Shown here piece by piece: positions 1 to 8,455 of a stretch of DNA of 64,000 nt. The translations under genes were made by a program, and so were the position numbers. The notes under the pieces are model-generated. The model was given only the letters and a program-made list of their open reading frames with translations. It was not told the DNA's origin and did not search any database. Each line of letters starts with the position of its first letter. Within the stretch, counting starts at the first letter, position 1. The DNA comes from Verrucomicrobiaceae bacterium UBA7681 (GTDB taxonomy: Bacteria; Verrucomicrobiota; Verrucomicrobiia; Verrucomicrobiales; Verrucomicrobiaceae), in NCBI GenBank assembly GCA_002482965.1, contig DLGZ01000002.1, forward strand, positions 1-64,000. The letters run 5' to 3'.

Positions 1-86
1 ATTTTGTCGGCTCCGGCGCTGGCCCCATGTCGCACGGACTGCCCACATCTTTCCTTCTGGACCAAGGCATCAGGGACGTTCGGCCG

Positions 87-107
87 GCACCGACAAAATG
101 TCGGTGC
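87..107. repeat. Perfect 9-bp hairpin with AAA loop
   Basis: Positions 87-95 and 99-107 are perfect inverted arms around an AAA loop. The first ten bases of the window (ATTTTGTCGG) are also the reverse complement of positions 90-99, so this may be the inner part of a larger palindromic repeat that begins outside the window. The AAA-loop format resembles hairpin 1 of the dispersed repeat at 200-332. No gene is supported between 1 and 467. Confidence 0.6.
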
Positions 108-199
108 TCCCAGCAAAGATTCCATCGACTCAGCTGCCTCACAAAAATCCACCCTCATCTATCTTAACGGAGTGCCATTCCAGCCTGCATCCTTGTTTT

Positions 200-332
200 G
201 AAGGCCAAAGGCCTTCCGTAATATAGCCCAGGGATGCCGAGCTTTAGCGAGTGCTTCCCTGGGTTCATTCAGCCAATCCGGGAAGCAAACCCAAGGCCCC
301 TCCACATGACGCCGGGTGCCAGCAGCGTCTGC
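200..332 (+). repeat. Two-hairpin dispersed repeat, copy A
   Basis: Hairpin 1 is GAAGGCC-AAA-GGCCTTC (200-216). Hairpin 2 (227-263) has outer arms CCCAGGGA/TCCCTGGG. A conserved GGGAAGCAAACCCA block and a terminal AGCAGCGTCTGC follow. The same order occurs in five other copies in this window. Copy A and copy D also share sequence upstream of hairpin 1 (CATCCTT...). In this copy the inner helix of hairpin 2 is degenerate. The remainder of 333-467 shows no convincing gene. Confidence 0.85.
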
Positions 333-467
333 TCCGACCTTGCGCAGCAGGCGGCTATGTCTTGCGTCCTGAATACCGCGCAACAGCCCAAGTCCTACGG
401 CTCCAGATTTCACACGAACTCCATGGCGTCAGTCTATGCACAAGCTTCGATCAAGCTCCATCACCCC

Positions 468-761
468 TCACCCAAACATCGGCAACAACACACCCACGAC
501 CAAAACAATCAGCAGCACCAGCGCCACCCACCACCAGAGGTTCATACCCAGCGGCTGCTTGGAGCTCTTCCCGCCAAACTCACGCGCCACAAACTCGTCG
601 TAGTCGAACTCATCATCCGGCAGATCCAGTCCGTCCTCATGCGTGTCACCGCTCCATCCGGATTTCTCACAGGCACCGCAGTCATCACAGGCTGCCGCAC
701 CACGGGGCACCCATTCACCACACGCCGGACACTGACCCGGAGGCTTGAACCGGCCGCTCAT
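468..761 (-). CDS. Small zinc-ribbon membrane protein
   Basis: 97 residues. The N-terminal third carries two Cys pairs (CPAC near residues 11-14 and CDDC near 26-29), as in a rubredoxin-like zinc ribbon. An acidic linker follows, then one hydrophobic segment at the C-terminus (about residues 74-94, WWWVALVLLIVLVVGVLL). This suggests a tail-anchored membrane protein with a cytoplasmic metal-binding head. Its ATG overlaps the stop of the upstream ORF (758-1015) as ATGA, which suggests translational coupling. No specific function can be assigned; many bacterial zinc-ribbon proteins of this kind are uncharacterised. Confidence 0.7.
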   Translation of the reverse strand: MSGRFKPPGQCPACGEWVPRGAAACDDCGACEKSGWSGDTHEDGLDLPDDEFDYDEFVAREFGGKSSKQPLGMNLWWWVALVLLIVLVVGVLLPMFG

Positions 762-1015
762 CGCACCGGGTTGGAAGAAGGTGCTCTCGAAAAAGGCTGC
801 TCGCTCGCAGCAAAGTGAGCGGAAGACGTGTGCAAACGGCGAAAGGAATCAGTGTCTGCCATGCCGCCCAGATTCAGCAGCGGCGTCCAGCCCGCCTGAC
901 GTGACTCATTTTCCACTGGCCCACGGCGCAGCGGCGTGAGCATAATCAGCACCACCGCGAGTGTCACGGTGGCTGCGAGCATTTGGCTCATGGTTCTGGC
1001 ACGCTGCCGGGTCAT
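758..1015 (-). CDS. Hypothetical small membrane or secreted protein
   Basis: 85 residues with one hydrophobic stretch near the N-terminus (about residues 11-28, MLAATVTLAVVLIMLTPL), either a signal anchor or a membrane helix. The rest is polar and matches no family I recognise. Support comes mainly from the 4-bp ATGA overlap with the downstream zinc-ribbon gene (468-761) and from the absence of a competing ORF. The C-terminal half has a composition that could be a chance GC-rich frame, so confidence is limited. Confidence 0.4.
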   Translation of the reverse strand: MTRQRARTMSQMLAATVTLAVVLIMLTPLRRGPVENESRQAGWTPLLNLGGMADTDSFRRLHTSSAHFAASEQPFSRAPSSNPVR

Positions 1016-1114
1016 GATTAATGCTGATTATTAACTTTTACGAAATAATGTCAACCCACGAGTTTGACCGCCCTTTTCGCTTGTTTTCACCCGTTTCTCA
1101 GCCAGCGATGCGCA

Positions 1115-2212
1115 GTGATTTTGATCCTTACCGCAGGTTTTGGCGATGGGCACAACACCGCCGCGCGCTCTGTGGCGGAGGCTTTGACACGCCTGTGCCC
1201 CGAAGAGAAAATCGAGACCAGCGATCTCATCAGCGAGGCCCTGCCGCTAATCTCCGACATCTGCAAAAGCCTCTATCAGTTCGCCATCACCCACTGGCCC
1301 GCTGGCTGGCGCATGACCTATGACCTCATGGGCAGGCCTTCCGTAACCGGGCCGGATGCCATGTGGCAGACCGCCATGGTGAACGCCTTGAAGAAGCGGA
1401 TCGAGACGCAACAGCCACGCCTGATCATCAGCACCTACCCCCTCTATTCCATCCTCCTGGAGTCGCTGGCAAAGAAACAGGCCGTGCCGCCCCTGTGCAC
1501 CGTCATCACCGACTCCATCAGCGTGAACCGCGTCTGGGTCATGGCCGGCAGCGCACTCTTCTGCGTGGCCGATGACGAGACAAAGAAAGTCGTCACCGGC
1601 TTCGGCGTGCCGGAGTCCAAAATCCGCGTCACCGGCTTCCCGGTGGATCTCGCATTCACAGAGCCCCTCCCCGAATTGCCGCCGCATCAGGGTGCCCGCA
1701 TCCTCTACCTCCCCTCCACCACCGGACGGCGCGTAGCCGCCACGCTTGAAGCACTAAAGCCTCTCTTCCGTACTGGCGTCAAAATGACCCTGCCCGTGGG
1801 CAAGCATGACAAACGCCTCTACCACGTCATGCGGCGCTTCATGGACTCCATGCCGCCAGACACCCTCGAAATCATCGGCTGGACCAAACGCATTCCAGAG
1901 TTTCTGCGCACGCATGATGTCGTCATCTGCAAGGCTGGCGGAGCCATCTTGCATGAAGTGCTCGCCGCAAAAATCCCCGCCGTCATCGACTACGTGGTAC
2001 CCGGCCAGGAGGAAGGCAATGCCGAGATGCTCACCAAGCACGGGGGCGGCATCGTCACCAACAGCGCCAAGGAAACCGCCGCCGCCGTCGAAAGCATCCT
2101 CATCAACAACAGCGCCGTCGGCCGTCGCATGCGTGCCAGCATGGCCAAAATCAGCATGCCCGACGCCGCCGTGCGCACCGCCAAGGCCGCGCTGACCATC
2201 GCGACCACCTAA
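1115..2212 (+). CDS. MGDG-synthase/UgtP-like glycosyltransferase
   Basis: A GT-B glycosyltransferase of the MGDG synthase/diacylglycerol glucosyltransferase type (GT28, MurG-related). It begins with the family signature ILTAGFGDGHNTAAR and has a C-terminal donor-binding region with KAGGAILHEVLAAKIPAVI. Such enzymes move a sugar from a nucleotide sugar to diacylglycerol or a related lipid at the inner membrane; the actual substrate is unknown. No ATG fits. The GTG at 1115 puts the first beta strand at the N-terminus as in homologues (365 aa). A TTG at 1064 would add 17 unrelated residues. The stop overlaps the next start (TAATG), so the two genes are probably co-translated. Confidence 0.85.
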   Translation: MILILTAGFGDGHNTAARSVAEALTRLCPEEKIETSDLISEALPLISDICKSLYQFAITHWPAGWRMTYDLMGRPSVTGPDAMWQTAMVNALKKRIETQQPRLIISTYPLYSILLESLAKKQAVPPLCTVITDSISVNRVWVMAGSALFCVADDETKKVVTGFGVPESKIRVTGFPVDLAFTEPLPELPPHQGARILYLPSTTGRRVAATLEALKPLFRTGVKMTLPVGKHDKRLYHVMRRFMDSMPPDTLEIIGWTKRIPEFLRTHDVVICKAGGAILHEVLAAKIPAVIDYVVPGQEEGNAEMLTKHGGGIVTNSAKETAAAVESILINNSAVGRRMRASMAKISMPDAAVRTAKAALTIATT

Positions 2213-2607
2213 TGGACACACCACCGCCCGTGCCCGTCGTCTGCGCCATCATCAGGCGTGATGATCGCATCATGCTCGCCCAACGGCCACCGGACAAAAA
2301 ACTCGGCGGCCTGTGGGAATTTCCCGGCGGCAAAGTCGAGCCCGGTGAATCTGCCGAAGCCGCCCTGCACCGTGAACTTCAGGAAGAACTCGGCTGTGCT
2401 GTGCGCATCACCCAAACCCTCGCACCCTTCGTTCACGCCTACGACTGGGGCCGCATCGAGCTGATCCCCTTCCTCTGCGAACTCACCTCCGACAGCCCCG
2501 AACCCCACCCCCACGAGCACACCGCTCTGGTCTGGGCGGAGCGCACCCAGTTGCAAAACTACAATCTCGCCCCAGCAGACGTGCCACTGCTCAAGGGATT
2601 GGTTTAA
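2212..2607 (+). CDS. mutT: Nudix hydrolase, MutT/8-oxo-dGTP type
   Basis: 131 residues with a complete Nudix box (about residues 41-63): GGKVEPGE, seven residues, then REL-QEE-LG, matching Gx5Ex7REUxEExGU. It also has the MutT-like N-terminus (PVPVVCAIIRRDDRIMLAQRP) and a WEFPGG motif. The family hydrolyses nucleoside diphosphates linked to another moiety; MutT proteins clear 8-oxo-dGTP. The start overlaps the stop of the glycosyltransferase. Substrate is inferred from family resemblance only. A 7-bp perfect hairpin (2615-2632) follows the stop but lacks a T-tract. Confidence 0.85.
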   Translation: MDTPPPVPVVCAIIRRDDRIMLAQRPPDKKLGGLWEFPGGKVEPGESAEAALHRELQEELGCAVRITQTLAPFVHAYDWGRIELIPFLCELTSDSPEPHPHEHTALVWAERTQLQNYNLAPADVPLLKGLV

Positions 2608-2810
2608 ACAGCACGATGGACCCATGTCCATCGATTCACGAATCGTCCCAAACCGACGCACAAACTGTGCCCATCAACTTCAACCGATGACGTGCGAGGA
2701 CTTCATAATTCAAAAATCAAAAATCGATTGCTCGACAATCGTCAATCCATCCGGCCAAACCTCACGTAGGCCTTGCATTATCAACGATTATTGATTGCAG
2801 AACTGCCCCC

Positions 2811-3446
2811 TCACTCCACCGGCCTCGGCCTTCCCCACGCACCACGATGCGCGGCTTTGGCCTCACGCTCCAGCTCACGCAGATGATTTTCAAAATCATA
2901 CTCGCGCCCCCCATCCGGCATCCACGTTCCCTTCGTATGAATCCGACACAGTCCCGCCTTCACCAATTTCTCGGATAGCTCCTCGCCATCATCAAAGAAC
3001 ACCAGCGCATACGAGCGCGCACTGTCAAAAACCCGCTCCCACCGTGTTTGAACCGTAAAACGCTGCTCATGCAGCAGCCTCTCGGTGAAGACCTTCGCCT
3101 CCAGCCCCAGGCTCATCGTTTGCGGAATGCTCAAGCCGCCGAAATAAGCAGCCTGATCCTTCAGCCGGTTTTTCACCAGCGGATACAACCGCTTTTCCGC
3201 GCAATCGACAAAGTACAACCGCAGCACATGCTCACCGCCTTCGTACGCGATCTTGAAGCTGTCACCATCGTTGTCAGCATCCTCGACAAGCTGGGCATCA
3301 GCCAGCGTCACAAATCGTCTCTCCGTCTCCGGTCTGGCCTGCTGCGTCGGCTTGTCACGGTAATGATTCCAAGCCTGCAGCAGCGCGACAACCAGCCACA
3401 GCAGTCCCCACAAAAATCGCCTCCCGCTCGAAGACCTCCGTTTCAT
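2811..3446 (-). CDS. Membrane-anchored staphylococcal-nuclease-like protein
   Basis: 211 residues. An N-terminal hydrophobic helix (FLWGLLWLVVALLQAW, about residues 11-26) precedes an SNase fold (about residues 47-205): DNDGDSFKI, then RLYFVDCAEK in place of the classical RLxGIDAPE, and RSYALVFFDDGEELSEKLVKAGL near the end. The Glu after VDCA and the Arg of RSYA sit where catalytic residues lie in micrococcal nuclease, so hydrolysis of nucleic acid in the periplasm is plausible. The start overlaps the queE stop by 4 bp (ATGA). The 200 bp between this gene and mutT hold AT-rich sequence and no gene. Confidence 0.75.
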   Translation of the reverse strand: MKRRSSSGRRFLWGLLWLVVALLQAWNHYRDKPTQQARPETERRFVTLADAQLVEDADNDGDSFKIAYEGGEHVLRLYFVDCAEKRLYPLVKNRLKDQAAYFGGLSIPQTMSLGLEAKVFTERLLHEQRFTVQTRWERVFDSARSYALVFFDDGEELSEKLVKAGLCRIHTKGTWMPDGGREYDFENHLRELEREAKAAHRGAWGRPRPVE

Positions 3447-4138
3447 GTCCCGCGTTTGTTGCCAAACAAATCAATGTGCAGCCTCGGGGAGTAGCGCCAG
3501 CCCGTACGTTTGCACACCTCCACCAGCCACGCCTGCCGCGTCCGCAGCGCCTCCTGCGTGACACCTTCCGGCATCAGCAAAATTTTCTCCGGCGGCACCG
3601 GCACACCGATGGAGTCCACCACCGCCCGCACTTCTTCCACATCCTCCTCCGTCGCCACGACAAACTTGAGCTGAAACTCATAACTCTCACACCACGCCCG
3701 CAGCACCTCCGGCTGCAAACGCAGCCGCTCATGCTTCTCCGCCCATGCCTTGCCAGCCTTCGCTTCGCTCGGCGTCGAATGCGCCAGCTTCGGACTGATG
3801 GAGGCCAGATCACAAGCCACTCCCTGTGGCGCAATCGTTCCCGCTGTTTCAATCGTGATGTGCTTGCCCGCAGCACGCAGTTGCCCAAGCAGCTCCGACA
3901 TCCCCTTCGCCACCATCGGCTCACCGCCAGTCACCACCACAAAGCGCGTCGGCTCCCGCTGCACCACCGCAACAATCTCCTCCACACTCATCTCCGTGCC
4001 CTCTGGCTGCCAGGAGGCATACGGCGTATCACACCACGTACAGCGCAGATTGCAGCCCGAAGTCCGCACAAACACCGACGGCACCCCCACCAGCGAGCCC
4101 TCGCCTTGCACAGAATAAAAGGTCTCGGAAATCAGCAT
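3443..4138 (-). CDS. queE: 7-carboxy-7-deazaguanine synthase (radical SAM)
   Basis: A QueE-type radical SAM enzyme that makes 7-carboxy-7-deazaguanine, a step toward preQ0 and queuosine tRNA modification. The first residues MLISETFYSVQGEGS are the family signature; the cluster-binding cysteines are C29, C33 and C36 (CNLRCTWC), and a VVTGGEP motif follows. I chose the ATG at 4138 (231 aa); an ATG at 4150 would add four residues. It overlaps the end of the upstream aminotransferase gene by 7 bp, and its stop overlaps the nuclease start. No other queuosine genes lie nearby. Confidence 0.93.
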   Translation of the reverse strand: MLISETFYSVQGEGSLVGVPSVFVRTSGCNLRCTWCDTPYASWQPEGTEMSVEEIVAVVQREPTRFVVVTGGEPMVAKGMSELLGQLRAAGKHITIETAGTIAPQGVACDLASISPKLAHSTPSEAKAGKAWAEKHERLRLQPEVLRAWCESYEFQLKFVVATEEDVEEVRAVVDSIGVPVPPEKILLMPEGVTQEALRTRQAWLVEVCKRTGWRYSPRLHIDLFGNKRGT

Positions 4139-5475
4139 GGTGCTTTCCACTCCGCCGCATGGCGCGCAAACGCAGGCGCAGCCCGTTGCAGCGCTTCATC
4201 AATGTCCGCCTGCGTATGCGCGAGACTGATGAACCACAGCCCGCGCTCAATCGCACGCACGCCTTCCTCAAGCAAACAGCGGCGCAGGTGTGCCCAGCGC
4301 GGCGCATCCTGCCGCAGCGCGTAGTCGCGGTAATTGGTGATCTCCCCCTCCGGCGCACCAGGCTTGAGCATAGTGGCATGAAACACGAGCCCAGGACCTT
4401 GCGGCTGCAGCGGGATATTGTGCTGAGCCGCCAGCTTGCTCAACCCAGCCATCAACTGCTCACCCAGCGCGATCATCCCAGCAGGATGCTTGTCCCCAAG
4501 CGCGATGACTTCATCCAGGCACCACTTCGCAGCAGAAAGGCAGAGCGGGTTCGCATTCAAAGTGCCCGCATGCACGACTTCACCGCTCAGGATCTTCGCA
4601 AACATCTTTTCTTTACCCGCGAGAGCCGCAAACGGCACGCCACCACCAATGGCCTTGCCAAGAATCGTCAAATCCGGCGTGAAGCCGTAGTACGACTGCG
4701 CACAACCCGCACCAAAGCGAAAGCCCGTGATGGTTTCATCGGCGATCATGACGATGCCGTTTTCATCGCACAACTCACGAATCGTTTCGAGCATGCCAGC
4801 GACCGCCGGCATGCAGCCCGTATTACACAGCACGGGCTCAAAGATGATCGCGGCGATCTGATCGTGATGCTCCGCCACGCGCTGACGCAGATGCGCCGGA
4901 TCATTCCAGCGCGCCACCACAAACGTGCTCAGCACCTCAGGGATCACCCCCTTGCTCGGGTGCAGGCGCGTAGGATCATCCTCCGTCCCCCATTGGTCCG
5001 GCGGCGGTGCATAGCCCACGAGACCCTCATCTCCCCAGCCATGGTAATGCCCTTCAAACTTCAAAATCATCGACCTGCCCGTGTGCGCACGTGCCAGCCG
5101 CAGCGCGGAGAGTACAACCTCGGTGGCACTGTTGTTAAAGCGCACGCGTTCCGCCCCCGGAATCATCTTTTGCAGCCGCTCGGCCACATCGATCTCCAGC
5201 TCGCTCTGCGCCGCCCAGTGCGTCCCCTTGTGCGCTTGGGTGCCAATGGCATCCGCCATGCCTTCCGGTGCATGACCGTAGAGGATGGCCCCCTGCCCGA
5301 TCTGGAAGTCAATGTACTCATTGCCATCGACATCAAACAACCGCGACCCTTTGCCGTGGTCAAAATACAGAGGCACCGGCACCTCCATCTTGCGGATGCC
5401 ACTGTTGACGCCGCCAGCAATGCTGCGCTGAGCGCGGGCAAAGAGCTCAGCAGATTTCGGGAAAGTATAGGACAT
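4132..5475 (-). CDS. Glutamate-1-semialdehyde aminomutase-like class III aminotransferase
   Basis: 447 residues with the PLP fold-type I pattern of HemL: GGVNSGIRK at the N-terminus, DGNEYIDF, ADETITGFRFG and the Schiff-base lysine in LGKAIGGGVPFAALAGK. True HemL proteins usually read RFVNSGTEA where this one has RFNNSATEVVLSALRLAR, and DEV rather than DET before ITGFR. The context (Dabb protein upstream, queE downstream) is not a heme operon. I therefore call it a GSAM-family aminotransferase that may act on another amino acid. Tight coupling with queE suggests one transcript. Confidence 0.8.
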   Translation of the reverse strand: MSYTFPKSAELFARAQRSIAGGVNSGIRKMEVPVPLYFDHGKGSRLFDVDGNEYIDFQIGQGAILYGHAPEGMADAIGTQAHKGTHWAAQSELEIDVAERLQKMIPGAERVRFNNSATEVVLSALRLARAHTGRSMILKFEGHYHGWGDEGLVGYAPPPDQWGTEDDPTRLHPSKGVIPEVLSTFVVARWNDPAHLRQRVAEHHDQIAAIIFEPVLCNTGCMPAVAGMLETIRELCDENGIVMIADETITGFRFGAGCAQSYYGFTPDLTILGKAIGGGVPFAALAGKEKMFAKILSGEVVHAGTLNANPLCLSAAKWCLDEVIALGDKHPAGMIALGEQLMAGLSKLAAQHNIPLQPQGPGLVFHATMLKPGAPEGEITNYRDYALRQDAPRWAHLRRCLLEEGVRAIERGLWFISLAHTQADIDEALQRAAPAFARHAAEWKAPC

Positions 5476-5494
5476 GGCCGTAGAGTGGAAAAAT

Positions 5495-5803
5495 TCAGTG
5501 AATCGGCGAGCTGTCGTAGATCACCACACGTTCCCACATCGTCTTGCACGCATCGACAAAGCGCAGATGCTTCGGACACTCCTTCTGGTAAAACACATGG
5601 TCCTCCATGTTTTTGAAATGCAGCGTCAGCGAGTAGCTGAAGGAGTGATCCGTCACAGGCCGCTTTTCGCTATCCGCCGGCTTGCCCACAAAAGCATGCA
5701 CGAGGTAGTCGATTTCAAGCAGGTGCATCAGCTCCGTCTCGAAAGTGGTCAGTTGTTCCGCAGAAAGGTCAGGCTTGAGCCAGAAATAAACGTTATGAAT
5801 CAT
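5495..5803 (-). CDS. Dabb (stress-responsive A/B barrel) protein
   Basis: 102 residues matching the dimeric alpha-beta barrel (Dabb) pattern: MIHNVYFWLKPDLSAEQ at the N-terminus, a central HSFSYSLTLHFKNMEDHVFYQ segment and a C-terminal HLRFVDACK helix. Such small proteins dimerise into a ferredoxin-like barrel; some are enzymes, most are uncharacterised. It is the first gene of a likely four-gene minus-strand run with the GSAM-like aminotransferase 19 bp downstream. The 5804-6094 gap between it and tatA contains only short ORFs and presumably the divergent promoters. Confidence 0.8.
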   Translation of the reverse strand: MIHNVYFWLKPDLSAEQLTTFETELMHLLEIDYLVHAFVGKPADSEKRPVTDHSFSYSLTLHFKNMEDHVFYQKECPKHLRFVDACKTMWERVVIYDSSPIH

Positions 5804-6094
5804 GGTGAGAGCATTGGTACGCCGTCAGCACGCCTCTGCAATCGGCAAACTCTGGTTCCTGCATTGAACCAGGCGGTGGAGGCACGGCTCGGAGCAACGT
5901 TCAAAACAAAATCAGCTAAAAATGAGCGGATTTTGCTAACCTCCGCCCTTATGCAGCGTTAAATAAGATAGAAGACATCACCATGGCCTACCAGCCCGGT
6001 CGTTTTCACTCCGCGCAAAGGACCATGGCCCCACTGGGAACGACTTAAAGTCCGCGTTGCACGTCACCACGAACAATGCAAAACTAGTACCCAT

Positions 6095-6355
6095 ATGAAC
6101 CCCTCATCCATCCTCGCTATCGGACCTCTCGGCACGCCCGAGATGATCATCATCGGCATCCTCATTCTCGTGCTGTTTGGCGCGAAAAAGCTCCCCACCT
6201 TCGCCCGCAGCCTGGGCAAGAGCATGGGCGAGTTCAAGAAGGCCCGCACCGAATTCGAAGCCGAACTCCACAACGCTCAGGAAGAAGTCGAGCGCCCAAA
6301 GATCACCCCTCCTCAGGAAAAGCGCCAGCCCGTCGCCAACGTCGAAGACACCTAG
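6095..6355 (+). CDS. tatA: Sec-independent translocase subunit TatA/TatE
   Basis: 86 residues with the TatA layout: a short periplasmic N-terminus, one membrane helix (EMIIIGILILVLFGAKKLP), the FGAKKLP hinge, and an amphipathic helix (FARSLGKSMGEFKKARTEFEAEL) leading to a charged tail. TatA oligomers form the pore through which folded proteins with twin-arginine signals cross the inner membrane; the DUF1501 protein at 27.4-28.9 kb carries such a signal. tatB and tatC are not in the window. A strong terminator (6398-6427) follows 42 bp after the stop. Confidence 0.93.
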   Translation: MNPSSILAIGPLGTPEMIIIGILILVLFGAKKLPTFARSLGKSMGEFKKARTEFEAELHNAQEEVERPKITPPQEKRQPVANVEDT

Positions 6356-6373
6356 TCCAATTCTTCTGCTGGC

Positions 6374-7297
6374 ATGCTGCCACCTTCACAGTTCACGCGG
6401 CGGGTCTTGGGACCCGCCGTTTTTTTTACTCTGGCAGCGCTGCTGTCCGCCGCCGAGCCGCAGCGCCTCACCTTCTGCTCCTACAATCTGAAAAATTGGC
6501 TGACCATGGAGCGGTCCATCGGCAGGCCCGCCACCCCCAAGCCTGAAAACGAGCGCGCCCAGGTGGTGAAAATGCTGGCCTCCATCCACCCCGACATCCT
6601 CGGCGTCTGTGAGATCGGCACTGCCGACGATCTGGCGGAACTGCAGCAGCGCCTGCAAAAGGCCGGTGTGGACCTGCCCTACACAGAGCTGGCACATGGC
6701 GGCGATCCATCGCGCCGCCTGGCCCTGCTCTCGCGGCTGCCCATCACGGCACGCAACTCGCAGACCACGCTCTCGTATCAAATCGGCGCACAAACCCTGC
6801 CGTTTCAGCGTGGCATACTCGATGTCACGATTGCCATCACGCCCACCTTTGATCTGCATTTGCTGGGAGTGCATCTGAAGTCCATGCGCACGACTCCCGA
6901 GGCTGACCAAGCCGAGATGCGCCGCAACGAGGCACGACTGCTCCGCCTCCACATCGACTCAATCTTCACCCAGCAGCCCGGTGCCTGCATCCTGGCCTAC
7001 GGCGACTTCAACGCCCACCGCAACGAACCCTCCCTCGCGGAAATCATGGGTAGCCCCCGCACCGCTGACACCTCCCTGCGCGACGTCCTCCTGCGCGATG
7101 AAAATGGCGAGGTCTGGACGCATTTCTGGGACACGACAGACACATACTCTCGCCTCGACTACTGCTTCACCAGCCGCCTGCTGCGGCCGTATATCGACAC
7201 CCGCAATTCCTTCGTCCACTCCGACCGCGACTTTTACAAAGCGAGCGATCACCGCCCCCTGGTGCTCAAGATCAGCCCTGAGCCGATTTTAAAATAA
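6374..7297 (+). CDS. Secreted endonuclease/exonuclease/phosphatase-family protein
   Basis: 307 residues. A signal peptide (about residues 1-27, RRVLGPAVFFTLAALLSAAEP) is followed by the EEP fold: FCSYNLKNWL (metal-binding Asn), DILGVCEIG (catalytic Glu), LLGVHLKS, YGDFNAHRNEP and a final SDHRPLVL. The fold hydrolyses phosphodiesters in DNA, RNA, lipids or sugar phosphates; the substrate here is unknown but would be extracytoplasmic. The signal-peptide codons contain the intrinsic terminator at 6398-6427, so read-through from tatA should be poor. No clear Shine-Dalgarno sequence precedes the ATG. Confidence 0.8.
   Translation: MLPPSQFTRRVLGPAVFFTLAALLSAAEPQRLTFCSYNLKNWLTMERSIGRPATPKPENERAQVVKMLASIHPDILGVCEIGTADDLAELQQRLQKAGVDLPYTELAHGGDPSRRLALLSRLPITARNSQTTLSYQIGAQTLPFQRGILDVTIAITPTFDLHLLGVHLKSMRTTPEADQAEMRRNEARLLRLHIDSIFTQQPGACILAYGDFNAHRNEPSLAEIMGSPRTADTSLRDVLLRDENGEVWTHFWDTTDTYSRLDYCFTSRLLRPYIDTRNSFVHSDRDFYKASDHRPLVLKISPEPILK
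6398..6427 (+). terminator. Strong intrinsic terminator inside the EEP gene start
   Basis: CGGCGGGTC-TTGG-GACCCGCCG is a perfect 9-bp GC-rich stem with a 4-base loop, followed directly by eight T residues. It is ideally placed to end tatA transcription (stop at 6355), yet it lies 24 bp inside the next ORF (6374-7297), within the signal-peptide codons. Confidence 0.85.
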
Positions 7298-7316
7298 CGC
7301 AGGGCATGGCAGCCCC

Positions 7317-8369
7317 CTACTGCTTCACAATCTTCAACACCCGGTTGTTGTAACTGTCGGTGATGTAAAGCTCTCCCGTGTCCGGCTTGATTGTGACGCC
7401 ATGCGGGCGTGAAAGCTGACACTGCCGTGGATCACCACCCACTCCAGCACTGCCGTGTTTACCGGTGCCCGCAATGCGCTCCATCATACCGGTCGTTGGA
7501 ACATAACGGCGTACCAGATGCGCCTCCGCATCAGCGATGATAACGCTGTCATCCTTGTCCACGCACAGATGCTTAGGCCCATTCATCGTCGCTTCGAGCG
7601 CCGGGCCGCCGTCCCCTTCTCCACCCTTCTTGCCGCTGGCGTTGACCACCGTGCGGATGTGGCCGGTTTTATCCACCACGCGCAGTGCATTGCCGCCACG
7701 CTCAAGGATATAGATGTTCCCCTGTCGGTCAGGTGCCACAGCACGTGGATCTGACAGCGGCGCGTCCACAGCCACAGCACCGTCTTCGGGCCTGCCCTTC
7801 TTGCCATTGCCCGCAATCACCCGGCTCTGATGCGTGACGAGGTCAAGCTCATGCACTTGGCGCAAATCCGCGATGTAGAGCTTCGTGCCCTCAAAATTAA
7901 GCGTGATGCAGTAAGGGCCATTTCCCTTCTCCTTGCCTGCCGGCGCACGCCAGCCTTCAAGAGGCGAAACGATGCGCGCTTTCACATCCACCACCCGCAC
8001 CCGGCCGTTCCAGGTGTCCGCGATCAAAAGGTTGTCATCGGGCAGTATGGCCAGATTATGCGGACCATTGAACTGCGCACGAATCGCCTGACCTCCATCC
8101 CCACCGTCTCCCGGCTTCAATTGTCCGGCCACATGCTGGATCGTGCCGCCACCATCCACCCGCAGCAGCCGGTTGCCCGACACCATCTCGATGATCCACA
8201 TATGCCCACCGGAGTCGAAGGCGGTGCCAAACGGTTCCTTCAAAACAGCGTCCGTAGCCGCGATGTCCATGGCATCCTGTGCACCACCACCAGCAACGAG
8301 CACGATTTGATCCGCATGAGCGAGGACTGGCAGAAAGAGAGCAAGAAGGCAGGTGCGTGGTGAGATCAT
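7317..8369 (-). CDS. Secreted NHL-repeat beta-propeller protein
   Basis: About 350 residues from the ATG at 8369, which gives a clean signal peptide (MISPRTCLLALFLPVLAHA). The rest is a run of NHL-type blades with repeated phrases such as GDGGQAI, FNGPHNLAILPDDNLLIAD and SRPHGVTIKPDTGELYITDSYNNRVLKIV. NHL propellers usually bind protein or sugar ligands and some act as lyases; no catalytic motif is apparent. A paralogue lies at 10312-11385 on the same strand, and the two flank the glutaminase gene. An ORF extension to 8441 lacks signal-peptide character and is not used. Confidence 0.85.
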   Translation of the reverse strand: MISPRTCLLALFLPVLAHADQIVLVAGGGAQDAMDIAATDAVLKEPFGTAFDSGGHMWIIEMVSGNRLLRVDGGGTIQHVAGQLKPGDGGDGGQAIRAQFNGPHNLAILPDDNLLIADTWNGRVRVVDVKARIVSPLEGWRAPAGKEKGNGPYCITLNFEGTKLYIADLRQVHELDLVTHQSRVIAGNGKKGRPEDGAVAVDAPLSDPRAVAPDRQGNIYILERGGNALRVVDKTGHIRTVVNASGKKGGEGDGGPALEATMNGPKHLCVDKDDSVIIADAEAHLVRRYVPTTGMMERIAGTGKHGSAGVGGDPRQCQLSRPHGVTIKPDTGELYITDSYNNRVLKIVKQ

Positions 8370-8455
8370 GGTGGTGATGAGGGATACTTGATGAAAGCCG
8401 GTTTTTTTCCAACCGATATTCATACCGACAAACAAACCCATTTCAGAATTTCACT

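Noticed and set aside
2700..2810. AT-rich stretch with ATTGATT motifs, considered as a regulatory or origin-like site
   Set aside because: Short, no ordered repeats, not near dnaA/dnaN or partition genes.
4159..5616. 485-codon plus-strand ORF over the aminotransferase
   Set aside because: Opposite strand of a well-supported PLP enzyme; no domain visible.
5983..6048. 21-codon ORF upstream of tatA
   Set aside because: Too short and without supporting signal; could be a leader peptide but nothing shows it.
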